Positions 41,127 to 49,241 of a DNA stretch of 64,000 nt are shown here, one piece after another. Made by a program: the position numbers and the translations under genes. The notes beneath the pieces were generated by a model that saw only the letters and a list, made by a program, of their open reading frames with translations, was not told the origin of the DNA and did not search any database. Each line of letters starts with the position of its first letter. Within the stretch, counting starts at the first letter, position 1. Where the stretch lies: contig JBAYJM010000003.1 in assembly GCA_041665065.1 (NCBI GenBank), forward strand, positions 1-64,000, read 5' to 3'. This DNA is from JBAYJM01 sp041665065. Lineage in GTDB: Bacteria; Patescibacteriota; Patescibacteriia; 2-01-FULL-39-33.

Positions 41127-42920
41127 TCATTTACTTTGATTTATTTCGGTACTTGTTACTATCCTAACTTCATCACCCTCTTTGACCAATCTATTGCCTG
41201 AAATAATTATTTTAGTATCCAGCGGGAGTGTTGTACTTGCATTAACATTAATTTGAGCATTTTCACCATCCACACCCAACACATTAACAATTTTCTTTTT
41301 AGCCCTGCCATTATCATACAAAAATATATAGCTTTCATTTTGTCCCACATTAACTGCGGTTATTGGTATAAATATTGCTCCCGGCTTATCTGAAACTCTT
41401 GTTATTTCAAAAGAAATGGATACTATAATCCCCGGATTGGGCAGATTGGGAACAGACTCGCTTTCAAAATCAGCTTCAACTAAAAATCTTTTAGTTGTGG
41501 CGTCTGCTGATGGAGAGATACTTATAATTATTCCTTTAAAAATATTTCCGTTATTGTCCGTAATGGTGGCGGGCATACCGACCTGCAAAGAGTTTATATA
41601 CGTTTGATCTACATAAGTTTGTATTTTTAACTTTGCCGTCTGACTCATGACTGCGACAACCTGCCCAGGAGAAACCGTATCACCGGCTGAGATCATCTTT
41701 TGGGTTATTGTTCCAGAAATCGGAGCCTTGATTGTTAAATTATCAACCTGAATTCTGCTTAAATTCATCTGTCCGGCCAACAAATCAACTTGGCTTTGAG
41801 CACCATCAACCTGAGTTTTTCCGGCTGCCAAAACATTATTTAAATTTTGAGCCGCCGCATTTTCCTGTTGCTTTGCCAATTCATATGCTTTCTGCAAACT
41901 GTCTATAGTTGAACTATTACTTAACTGGGTGTTTGATAAAGCCTGCTTAGCGCCATTAATTTGACCCAAAGCACCATTTATCTGATTTTGATAAGCAGAC
42001 ACCGCTGCTTGCAAACCCGATAATGATGAACCGCTCGCAGAACTCTGCGGCAAATCAGTTGAAGTAATTGTATTTTGCAATAATACCTGAGTTGCATTTA
42101 CCAACTGTTGGACTGATGTAGCCAAATCTTTTACCGCATCAACTTTATCGCCAACACTGGAAAAGGTTTTGCCTTGATATGATTTCAATTTGTTATTAGC
42201 TGTCAAAAAGCTGCTCTTGGCATTAGATAATGATTCGCTGTTTAAAGCTCCTAAATTTTTCTCATAACTAACAGAGACCTCATTGTTCTCATTAAAGCCA
42301 GTTATGTTATTTATGCCTACAACGATAGAAGAGCTTATTCCCGCAACACTATCGGCTGTAACATCAGCATTTGTGACAATATCATCTTCTGATTGACTAG
42401 AAATATTTTTTCTATTTTCCAACGAAAGCCTTGCCTGTTCTGTGGCAATTTTAGACGTATCATAGGCTATTTGCGCCGATTTAAATGACTGTTCTGATGT
42501 ATTGGCAATATTTTGTTTGGAAATAAGGGCATTGCCCAGTGCAGTTACTGTATTTTGATAATTCGCTTTTGCCGGATTTGCATCTACGCTATCGATTCTT
42601 GCAAGCACCTGGTCAGAAAAAATTTTATCTCCCACCTTAAAATCCAATCCTGAAATATTTCCCGAACCTTTTGAAACTATTTTTACCTCTTGGTCAGAAA
42701 CCACCAAGCCCGGATATCTAACTGTTTGTTTTAAAACTCCCCTATCGGCCATAGTTACAATACTTACCTCCTTAATGGCGACAATGGTATCTTGACCTAC
42801 ACCCTGTTTATTATTTTTTAAAGCAAAAACAAAAATAACAATAATTAAAATAATAACTACTATTATTCCAACAAGGACTTTAAATTTGTGCTTTTTGATA
42901 CTAACAGAAAATTTTGACAT
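41127..42920 (-). CDS. RND efflux periplasmic-adaptor-like subunit (HlyD/MFP)
   Basis: 597 residues, long for this family (~370-420). An N-terminal helix (VLVGIIVVIILIIVIFVFAL), then a lipoyl/barrel-sandwich half (LKQTVRYPGLVVSDQEVKIV, GLDFKVGDKIF), a very long coiled-coil hairpin (~130-390, Gln/Asn/Ser-rich), the second lipoyl half (IKAPISGTITQKMISAGDTV) and beta-barrel plus proximal domains. The long hairpin may span a thick cell wall rather than reach a TolC. Cotranscribed with TetR and RND genes. Confidence 0.9.
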   Translation of the reverse strand: MSKFSVSIKKHKFKVLVGIIVVIILIIVIFVFALKNNKQGVGQDTIVAIKEVSIVTMADRGVLKQTVRYPGLVVSDQEVKIVSKGSGNISGLDFKVGDKIFSDQVLARIDSVDANPAKANYQNTVTALGNALISKQNIANTSEQSFKSAQIAYDTSKIATEQARLSLENRKNISSQSEDDIVTNADVTADSVAGISSSIVVGINNITGFNENNEVSVSYEKNLGALNSESLSNAKSSFLTANNKLKSYQGKTFSSVGDKVDAVKDLATSVQQLVNATQVLLQNTITSTDLPQSSASGSSLSGLQAAVSAYQNQINGALGQINGAKQALSNTQLSNSSTIDSLQKAYELAKQQENAAAQNLNNVLAAGKTQVDGAQSQVDLLAGQMNLSRIQVDNLTIKAPISGTITQKMISAGDTVSPGQVVAVMSQTAKLKIQTYVDQTYINSLQVGMPATITDNNGNIFKGIIISISPSADATTKRFLVEADFESESVPNLPNPGIIVSISFEITRVSDKPGAIFIPITAVNVGQNESYIFLYDNGRAKKKIVNVLGVDGENAQINVNASTTLPLDTKIIISGNRLVKEGDEVRIVTSTEINQSK

Positions 42921-42932
42921 AACAATTTGGAA

Positions 42933-43526
42933 TTAAATATTTTTTATATTATTTAAAATTAAATCTATATATTTATCTCTTGTTTCCGTTTTAGTAAAAT
43001 CTACTCCCCAAAATTTATAGGCATATTGGCCAATAACCAATGGGTGCACAATTGAAGAAAATAACTGAAAAACCTTCATATTTATTATTTCCTGATCTTT
43101 AATGTCGGTTAATTCTCCAATAACCTTATTTAATTTTTGATAATTATCTTTCATAATCTGCATTAAAGCGGAGGGAAGGGCTTCATCTTTAATCATTTTT
43201 AAAACAGACCCCCTGAAAGCATCCGGACAACATAAATAATGATGGATAAATTCTTTTATAAATTTAATCAGCCGCTCCTGCGCCGATAATTTTTTATCCG
43301 ATAACACAGCAAAAGATTTATCAAATTTTTCCATCAAGTAGCCGATCGCTTCATTAATGATGTTTTCCTTTGAGCCATAATGATAGTTAATAGCCGCAAC
43401 GTTGACATCTGCCAACTTCGCTATTTTTCTAATAGAAATACCAGCCAAACCTTCCGTTTTTATAATTTGGAGGGTAGCCTCGATTATCCTTTCTTTGGCC
43501 TTTTTTTCTAATTTTATGTCTTTCAT
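42933..43526 (-). CDS. TetR-family repressor
   Basis: 197 residues. The N-terminal DNA-binding domain is standard (KERIIEATLQIIKTEGLAGI, SIRKIAKLADVNVAAINYHYG), followed by a ligand-binding helical domain. It is first in the tetR-adaptor-RND operon (12 bases to the adaptor), and a near-perfect 21-bp palindrome covers the start of transcription. It should repress its own operon until a pump substrate binds. Confidence 0.94.
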   Translation of the reverse strand: MKDIKLEKKAKERIIEATLQIIKTEGLAGISIRKIAKLADVNVAAINYHYGSKENIINEAIGYLMEKFDKSFAVLSDKKLSAQERLIKFIKEFIHHYLCCPDAFRGSVLKMIKDEALPSALMQIMKDNYQKLNKVIGELTDIKDQEIINMKVFQLFSSIVHPLVIGQYAYKFWGVDFTKTETRDKYIDLILNNIKNI

Positions 43527-43533
43527 TTGGACA

Positions 43534-43554
43534 ATTTAAAACAATGTTTGAAAT
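43534..43554 (-). promoter_or_regulatory. TetR operator
   Basis: ATTTAAAACAATGTTTGAAAT on the plus strand: a 21-bp palindrome with a single mismatched pair, located 3 bases downstream of the -10 box of the tetR promoter. Confidence 0.75.
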
Positions 43555-43557
43555 CAC

Positions 43558-43585
43558 ATTTTACCATTATTTTTGAATTTGTCAA
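43558..43585 (-). promoter_or_regulatory. Promoter of the tetR-adaptor-RND operon
   Basis: Minus-strand TTGACA (43580-43585), 16-bp spacer, TAAAAT (43558-43563). Confidence 0.75.
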
Positions 43586-43717
43586 TAGACAGCCAATTAA
43601 CCTAAATTGGCGCAAAACGATGAATAATCAAAATGGATTTAGACGAATAAAAGTTACCCAAATTTTGTGCCTACGAGTTGTCTAAAAAATTAATAAATTA
43701 TTTTTTTACCTTATCCC

Positions 43718-43767
43718 AACACCAACAAAAAACCGCTAAAATATTTTGGCGGTTTTTTGTTGGTGTT
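43718..43767. terminator. Long terminator of the VOC gene
   Basis: A 19-bp perfect stem (43718-43736 with 43749-43767) containing A6/T6 runs, right after the VOC stop codon. It is unusually long for a terminator. Confidence 0.85.
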
Positions 43768-43770
43768 AAA

Positions 43771-44163
43771 TTACTGCGGTTGCCAATTTGTCGGCTGCAT
43801 TATTCCAAACATATTACCCTCAGTATCAGCCGCTCTAATAAACCAGCCAATATCAGGTATTTCCATTTTTTCTCCATTAATCTTGCCTCCATTTTTCTTT
43901 ACATTTTCAATCGCCTCATCAATATTTTCGACTGTCATTGTACAATCAAAAGTATTTAAGGGCTTGTCTTTGGGACGCTGATACATCCCACCATTGATTC
44001 CGGGGGTTCCTTTCTCACCAGTAGTAAGTCCCCAATAATCCATTCCGCCTTGATCTTTTGTCATCATCTGTTCGATTTTCCAGCCGAAAGTATTTTCATA
44101 AAAAGATTTCGCCCGATTAATATCATCTGCCTGGACTTCAAAATGCATAATACGATTTGGCAT
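43771..44163 (-). CDS. VOC-superfamily (glyoxalase-like) protein
   Basis: 130 residues with two beta-alpha-beta-beta-beta modules: HFEVQADDINRAKSFYENTF GWKIEQM and FDCTMTVENIDEAIENVKKN followed by DTEGNMFGIMQP. The first His and the C-terminal Glu/Gly positions fit a VOC metal site. VOC proteins include glyoxalases, antibiotic-binding proteins and ring-cleaving enzymes; the specific reaction cannot be told. Confidence 0.88.
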   Translation of the reverse strand: MPNRIMHFEVQADDINRAKSFYENTFGWKIEQMMTKDQGGMDYWGLTTGEKGTPGINGGMYQRPKDKPLNTFDCTMTVENIDEAIENVKKNGGKINGEKMEIPDIGWFIRAADTEGNMFGIMQPTNWQPQ

Positions 44164-44224
44164 ATAATTTTAAATTATTAATAATAAAATTATTATAAAT
44201 AAGCATCTTGAAGTTAAGATTAAG

Positions 44225-44251
44225 AAAAAACGCCACTCAATAAGAGTGGCG
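44225..44251 (-). terminator. Terminator of the slipin gene
   Basis: CGCCACTC/GAGTGGCG stem with a 5-base loop, and TTTTTTCTT after it on the minus strand. Confidence 0.85.
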
Positions 44252-44274
44252 CCAAGCTGAATATAGTTTATTTA

Positions 44275-45036
44275 TTATAATTTAAAATCTGCTTTAACAC
44301 TCTTAATGGCATCGGATACCGTACTCATGAATTGCGCTGGGAAAATTATGGTTGAATTTTTTTCTACGCTGATTTCCGCCATTGTTTGAAGTGTCCTAAG
44401 TTGCAGGGCAACAGGATGAGCCGAAATAATATCAGCGGCTTCGCCTAATTTTACTGCGGCTTGGAATTCACCTTCAGCAGCTACAATTTTAGCTCTACGT
44501 TCTCTCTCAGCTTCAGCTTCCTTAGCCATCGCCCTTTGCATGTTGTCAGGCAAAGTAATATCTTTTATTTCTACTGCAGTTACCTGCGCCCCCCATGGTT
44601 CAGTATGGGCATCAATAACATTTTTAATCTGATCATTGATATCGGAGGTTTGTGACAATAATTGATCCAAGCTGAATCTTCCAACAACATTTCTTACCGT
44701 TGTTTGGCTGATCTGATTTACAGCCTGGTAAACATTTTCAATGGCGATTACTGCCTTAGTCGGATCAACTATATGATAATAGGCCACAGCCGCGATATCA
44801 ATAGACACATTATCCTTGGTGATTATTTTCTGTGATGGAATATCCATAGTAACCGTCCTAAGCGGAACTCGTGACATCTGTTCAAAAATAGGAATTAAAA
44901 AAATAAGACCAGGACCCCTTACGCCCGTGTATTTTCCTAAAAAGAAAATAACGCCTCTCTCATATTGTTTGACAACCCTAAGCGATGAAAAAATTACAAT
45001 AATGGCGATTACAACTATGATCCAAAATATTGTCAT
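44275..45036 (-). CDS. Slipin/stomatin (SPFH-domain) membrane protein
   Basis: 253 residues. An N-terminal helix (FWIIVVIAIIVIFSSLRVV), then a complete SPFH domain: QYERGVIFFLGKYTGVRGPG, RTVTMDIPSQKIITKDNVSI, AVNQISQTTVRNVVGRFSLD and EPWGAQVTAVEIKDITLP, then a coiled coil (RAMAKEAEAERERRAKIVAA). Slipins oligomerise into membrane microdomain cages and often pair with an NfeD protease, which is not seen here. It is divergent from the ferric-reductase gene. Confidence 0.94.
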   Translation of the reverse strand: MTIFWIIVVIAIIVIFSSLRVVKQYERGVIFFLGKYTGVRGPGLIFLIPIFEQMSRVPLRTVTMDIPSQKIITKDNVSIDIAAVAYYHIVDPTKAVIAIENVYQAVNQISQTTVRNVVGRFSLDQLLSQTSDINDQIKNVIDAHTEPWGAQVTAVEIKDITLPDNMQRAMAKEAEAERERRAKIVAAEGEFQAAVKLGEAADIISAHPVALQLRTLQTMAEISVEKNSTIIFPAQFMSTVSDAIKSVKADFKL

Positions 45037-45071
45037 AATTTTGTCTTTAATTAATTAATTTATCTAAAATT

Positions 45072-45100
45072 ACAATAACAATATTTAACTATTTTGTCAA
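45072..45100 (-). promoter_or_regulatory. Promoter of the slipin gene
   Basis: Minus-strand TTGACA (45095-45100), 17-bp spacer, TATTGT (45072-45077). Confidence 0.65.
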
Positions 45101-45151
45101 AATAAGAAAAATTTTAGATTAACTTAAAATACAATAATTAAACCGCTAATA

Positions 45152-45180
45152 TTGTGATTTTATTAGAATTATCCTATAAT
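45152..45180 (+). promoter_or_regulatory. Promoter of the ferric-reductase/cytochrome-b5 pair
   Basis: TTGTGA 45152-45157, 17-bp spacer, TATAAT 45175-45180. Confidence 0.6.
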
Positions 45181-45231
45181 ATATAACTAATAAGCAAAAA
45201 AACTAACACCATAAAAGAAATTAATTTAGCC

Positions 45232-46536
45232 ATGAAAATATCGCAAAAAAGCAACTCCGGATTAATTATTATTTTAATATTAGCGCTCTTGCCTATTTTA
45301 CTGTGGCTGATTTTCCCAGCGCCATTGCCACGCTTTAGCAGTTTAACAATTGGCCTATCAAATATCGGCCAGATATTTGGACTGGTCGGCGCATCCCTTT
45401 TTGCCATTAACCTGATTCTTTCCGCCAGGTTTAAATCTTTAGAAAAAATTTTTAACGGATTAAACGGGGTTTATTTGCAACATGACCAATTAGGACAAAT
45501 TGCTTTGATGCTCCTTTTATTTCATCCACTGTTACTAATTCCAAAATATGCAAGCGGATCATTTGTAAATGCTGCCCTTTTTTTATTACCGAGTGCAAAC
45601 ATAGCAATAAATTTAGGAATCTACTCGCTAGCTTTGATGATTTTTTTAATTATTCTGACTCTTTACTTAAGGCCAAAATATAATATTTGGAAATGGACGC
45701 ATAAATTTTTGGGACTTGCTTTCTTTTTGGCTTCGATTCATATTTGGCTCATTCCAAGCGATATTTCTAGAAATATACCGCTTAGAACTTACATGCTAGG
45801 CTTGTCAATAATTGCAATACTTTGTTTCATTTACAAATCACTTTTGGGCAACATTTTTATTAAGAAATTTGAATATATTGTTACTGAAATAAAATTATTA
45901 AATGATTCTACTGTAAAAATAACCATGAAATCCAACAGCAAACAGTTGACCTTTTCAGCGGGTCAATTTATTTTTGTCAGTTTTCAAAGTGAGATCAGTT
46001 CTGAAAGCCATCCTTTTACAATATCATCGAGTCCGGATGAAAAAGAATTAATTATTACTGCTAAAAATCTCGGCGATTACACAAAAAAGTTAGCTAATCT
46101 CAAAATTGGCACTATAACAAAAATTGAAGGTCCATTCGGAGTTTTTTCTTATAAAAATTCCGGACACAAAAATCAAATCTGGATTGCCGGAGGAATTGGA
46201 ATCACGCCATTTTTAAGCATGATTAAAACCTTACAACAGAACGACAACCATAATATTGATTTGTATTATTGTACTAGAAATGAAAGTGAAATCATATATC
46301 CTGATTTTCTAAAAAACATCTCTTCAAGCTTGAATAACTCACTTAGAATTATTAACCACTATTCCGATAGCCAAGGATTTATTAATGCTGATATTATCAA
46401 AAAAATGTCCGTGGATTTGATAGATAAAGATCTATTTATTTGCGCTCCACCGCCAATGATCAGATCACTGAAAAAACAATTTATTGCCAAAGGCGTAAAT
46501 AAAAAATTCATCTATTCCGAAGAATTTAATTTTTAA
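45232..46536 (+). CDS. Ferric-reductase-like flavocytochrome
   Basis: 434 residues. The N-terminal ~210 residues are about six membrane helices with paired histidines for b-type haem (HDQLGQIALMLLLFH; HKFLGLAFFLASIHIW). The C-terminal half is an FNR-type reductase: FSAGQFIFVSF and HPFTISSSP bind FAD, and IWIAGGIGITPFLSMI and DLFICAPPPMIRSL bind NAD(P)H. It should carry electrons from cytoplasmic NAD(P)H through haem to an acceptor outside. A cytochrome-b5 protein is encoded 7 bases downstream, a likely electron acceptor. Confidence 0.92.
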   Translation: MKISQKSNSGLIIILILALLPILLWLIFPAPLPRFSSLTIGLSNIGQIFGLVGASLFAINLILSARFKSLEKIFNGLNGVYLQHDQLGQIALMLLLFHPLLLIPKYASGSFVNAALFLLPSANIAINLGIYSLALMIFLIILTLYLRPKYNIWKWTHKFLGLAFFLASIHIWLIPSDISRNIPLRTYMLGLSIIAILCFIYKSLLGNIFIKKFEYIVTEIKLLNDSTVKITMKSNSKQLTFSAGQFIFVSFQSEISSESHPFTISSSPDEKELIITAKNLGDYTKKLANLKIGTITKIEGPFGVFSYKNSGHKNQIWIAGGIGITPFLSMIKTLQQNDNHNIDLYYCTRNESEIIYPDFLKNISSSLNNSLRIINHYSDSQGFINADIIKKMSVDLIDKDLFICAPPPMIRSLKKQFIAKGVNKKFIYSEEFNF

Positions 46537-46543
46537 ATATCTT

Positions 46544-47029
46544 ATGAAAAAAATAACTTTATTAGTTTTAGTATTTTTCGCCGGTGCTGTAGTGGCAATA
46601 TATGGGCTTGGAATTATATTTGCAAACCAGAATTCAATATCTGCCACAAACACATTATCAGACCCCACGAATATAAATAATAAAACTCAACCAAATAATA
46701 ATTCAACGAGCAGCCAGCCAGCAATCTCTAGTAATAATTCTAATAAACCGGTATCCAAAACAAAAATTAATCAGCCAACTACTCCGCCGAAAAGCCAACC
46801 AGCGCTAAATGCTACAGAAATTTCTAAACACTCTTCGGCAAATGATTGCTATTTAATTGTAAAAAATAAAGTCTACAATGTTTCAAGCTACATAGGCTCC
46901 CACCCCGGAGGACGAAACAAAATAACTTCAAATTGCGGAACTGAAGTAACCGGCATATTCGCGCAAATCCATTCAAATTTTGCTTGGAATTTATTAAATA
47001 AATATTATATTGGTGATGTTATAAAATAA
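46544..47029 (+). CDS. Membrane-anchored cytochrome-b5-like haem protein
   Basis: 161 residues: N-terminal helix (ITLLVLVFFAGAVVAIYGLG), a 60-residue Asn/Ser/Pro/Thr linker, then a cytochrome b5 domain. NATEISKHSSANDCYLIVKN leads to the first haem ligand in GSHPGGRNKI, and the second His is in FAQIHSNFAW. Two cysteines (DCYLI, SNCGTEV) could form a disulfide. It would hold a b-type haem outside the membrane and take electrons from the flavocytochrome encoded just upstream. Confidence 0.9.
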   Translation: MKKITLLVLVFFAGAVVAIYGLGIIFANQNSISATNTLSDPTNINNKTQPNNNSTSSQPAISSNNSNKPVSKTKINQPTTPPKSQPALNATEISKHSSANDCYLIVKNKVYNVSSYIGSHPGGRNKITSNCGTEVTGIFAQIHSNFAWNLLNKYYIGDVIK

Positions 47030-47047
47030 ATTTAGCAATTCTTAATT

Positions 47048-47782
47048 TTACAAATATTTTAATCTAGTATTTTTATTAATCGCCGGGTTCTCTATTTTAT
47101 ACTCAGGATGAATTTTAGCCCATTTGGAAATATCAGTCCACTTAAGTCCATGAAACCCGAATTGCCCGTCCCAAGTGAAATGCAAACGATCCTCTGATTC
47201 AAAACTAAACTGCTTCGCCAACTTAACTGGCGCAAACTTTATCCCATTGTCTTCAAATAATTTACGATAATACACGCAGATAGCAACGTCTTCCGGATTA
47301 TATCTTTCAATCGTGCCTTTTTTTATTAATTTTGAAGTTAGGGAGAGTAATTTTTTACTTCGCAAGCTGAATCCGCCATTACCAACCACTAACTTGCTCA
47401 TTAATTCCGGCGGAAAATCAAAATTTTTAACAGACCAATCAGCGACTAGCCAAGGCGCGCCAATATAATCGTATTTTAAAAATTCATCTGTCCAGACTTT
47501 TGAATTAAGAATAAAACCATCATATTGGACTATCAATACATACTCAGTTTCAACGTATTTATCTAACTCTTCAAGAACAAAACGAGAATATTTTTCCACT
47601 GAATTCAAAGGTTTGATTTTTACAACATTTTTCAATTTACTTGCCTTTAAAGATGTCAGCAATTTTACATTTGCAAACTCAAAATCTTTTTGACAAATTT
47701 CTATAGCCAAAGAGAGCCTTTGCGCATCAACGCAATCAATTCCCAGCAATGTGACTGTTTCTAATTTTCTTTTATGCTTCAT
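47048..47782 (-). CDS. DUF5672-like glycosyltransferase-type protein
   Basis: 244 residues, soluble. Motifs recalled from DUF5672: YVLIVQYDGFILNSKVWTDE, FLKYDYIGAPWL, VVGNGGFSLRSKKLLSL, NPEDVAICVYYRKLFEDNGI and FGFHGLKW. The DG and N-G-G-F-S-L-R segments are like metal- and nucleotide-sugar-binding sites of GT-A enzymes. Members are often found in polysaccharide loci. It stands alone on the minus strand here. Substrate unknown. Confidence 0.8.
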   Translation of the reverse strand: MKHKRKLETVTLLGIDCVDAQRLSLAIEICQKDFEFANVKLLTSLKASKLKNVVKIKPLNSVEKYSRFVLEELDKYVETEYVLIVQYDGFILNSKVWTDEFLKYDYIGAPWLVADWSVKNFDFPPELMSKLVVGNGGFSLRSKKLLSLTSKLIKKGTIERYNPEDVAICVYYRKLFEDNGIKFAPVKLAKQFSFESEDRLHFTWDGQFGFHGLKWTDISKWAKIHPEYKIENPAINKNTRLKYL

Positions 47783-47827
47783 GTTTTTGGGACCTCTTAA
47801 TAAATTATCCTAAGACCATTTAATATA

Positions 47828-47988
47828 TTAACTTAAAAATCTATAAGTAAGCCAAATTCCTAATATTCCGCTAATGGCTCCGCAAATTATGGAAATAAAG
47901 GAAAAAGTGTTTACTCCAAAAATAACCGGTGCGTATCCTCCGATAGTTGACCTATAATCATACCAAGTATTATCATTTTTTTATCCAT
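47828..47988 (-). pseudogene. Frameshifted small two-helix membrane protein
   Basis: From ATG 47988 the frame starts MDKKMIILGMIIG; after a 1-base loss near 47952-47955 the next frame continues STIGGYAPVIFGVNTFSF.. ICGAISGILGIWLTYRFLS to a TAA at 47828. Restoring one base gives a 53-residue protein of a type I recall as frequent in CPR genomes (two helices, GGYxPxxFG in between). It is either a decayed gene or a sequencing error. The surrounding gap 47783-48160 has no other gene, only the promoter at 48097. Confidence 0.55.
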
Positions 47989-48096
47989 ATTTTATATTAT
48001 ATATTTTTTATATCTTAAAAGCCATTAATTTTAAATATTAGAATAAATTCCCCTATTTTAAATATAAGGCTAAATAGCATTAACAATAACAATATA

Positions 48097-48125
48097 TTGA
48101 CAAACGATAAATGATAGATTATTAT
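48097..48125 (+). promoter_or_regulatory. Promoter of the DUF2975-XRE pair
   Basis: TTGACA 48097-48102, 17-bp spacer, TATTAT 48120-48125. Confidence 0.65.
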
Positions 48126-48160
48126 AAATATAACTTTCAATTAATTAAGTAAAATAATTT

Positions 48161-48625
48161 ATGAAACAAAGTTCAACATTATTTTTAAAAGGCGTTATTG
48201 TTCTTCTTGGGATTATAATTCTTGGTTTGTGCGTTTTTTTGCTACCATTAGGAATTTTATCAGACAAGACAGGATACTATCGTCCTCTCTTAATGGGTTT
48301 GTATATTCCGGCTATTCCATTTTTTATGGCACTATACCAATCTCTAAAGTTATTAAACTCCATTGATAAAAAGAAGGCATTCTCAGAATCATCAACTAAA
48401 GCTTTAGGCAAAATAAAATATTGCGCAATCATTATTAGCATATTATTTGCTGTAGGCATGCCATACATTTTTTACGTTGGGGATAGAGATGATGCGCCCG
48501 GTGTCGTAGCAATTGGGTTTGTTATTATTTTTGCTTCAATTGTAATAGCCACTTTTGCTGCTGTGCTGCAAAAACTTTTACAAGAAGTTCTGGAAATAAA
48601 AGCAGAAAACGACTTAACTGTATAA
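48161..48625 (+). CDS. DUF2975-family membrane protein
   Basis: 154 residues with four membrane helices (LFLKGVIVLLGIIILGLCVF; LLMGLYIPAIPFFMALYQ; AIIISILFAVGMPYIFYV; VVAIGFVIIFASIVIATFAA) and the short cytoplasmic loop SIDKKKAFSESSTKALGKIK typical of DUF2975. The XRE gene starts 10 bases downstream. This membrane-protein/HTH pairing is recurrent in bacteria and suggests a membrane partner controlling the regulator. Function unknown. Confidence 0.88.
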   Translation: MKQSSTLFLKGVIVLLGIIILGLCVFLLPLGILSDKTGYYRPLLMGLYIPAIPFFMALYQSLKLLNSIDKKKAFSESSTKALGKIKYCAIIISILFAVGMPYIFYVGDRDDAPGVVAIGFVIIFASIVIATFAAVLQKLLQEVLEIKAENDLTV

Positions 48626-48635
48626 AAATAAAAAT

Positions 48636-48848
48636 ATGGCAATTATAATAAATATAGATGTGATGCTTGCTAAAAGAAAAATGAGCGTCACTGAACTTAC
48701 AGAAAAAGTTGGAATAACGATGGCTAATATTTCAATTTTAAAAAATGGAAAAGCAAGAGCAATTCGACTATCAACACTAGAAGCGATTTGCAGGGCTTTG
48801 GATTGCCAGCCTGGAGATATTATTGAATACAAGAAAGGGAAAAATTAA
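48636..48848 (+). CDS. XRE-family regulator, YozG-like
   Basis: 70 residues, a single Cro/C1 helix-turn-helix: MLAKRKMSVTELTEKVGITM, ANISILKNGKARAIRLSTLE, CRALDCQPGDIIEY. Length and motifs match small YozG-type regulators that travel with DUF2975 proteins. It probably controls its own operon. Confidence 0.93.
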   Translation: MAIIINIDVMLAKRKMSVTELTEKVGITMANISILKNGKARAIRLSTLEAICRALDCQPGDIIEYKKGKN

Positions 48849-48864
48849 ATTAAATATATATTAT

Positions 48865-49183
48865 ATGAAATGCAAAAAAACAACCGCCAGGCAAAGAAGC
48901 ATATATTCGTGAGGAAGATTTAACTGATCAACTAATCAAACTGATTGATAAAATAGATATTGATCAATTAAAAACTCAAAAAAGAATTAAAGAAGAAATG
49001 GATAGATATCAAAAATTTACCAAAAATATTTTAGGAATGAATAGCAAATTTAAGATGCCAGAGATTGATATGAAAGATTATGCCAGATATGTATTGTCTG
49101 ATGGGACAAGAGAGGAGAAAAGAGAGTTACTTAATTGTCTGGATACACAATTACAATTAAAAGAGCAAAAAATTTATGTATAA
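48865..49183 (+). pseudogene. C-terminal remnant of a serine recombinase
   Basis: In the frame of 48998-49183, codons are open from 48869 and read KKQPPGKEAYIREEDLTDQL.. then MDRYQKFTKNIL and DYARYVLSDGTREEKRELLN CLDTQLQLKEQKI. This is the end of a large serine recombinase: the segment after the zinc ribbon, the coiled coil and the final EEKRELL motif. The catalytic N-terminal domain is missing, and the cysteine-bearing start (MKCKK) is in another frame. It is a scar of a mobile element next to the DUF2975-XRE pair. Confidence 0.75.
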
Positions 49184-49241
49184 TTATTTCCACAAACAAA
49201 AAATTAAATATTTTTAGAAATATTACCTTTAGAAATTATAA

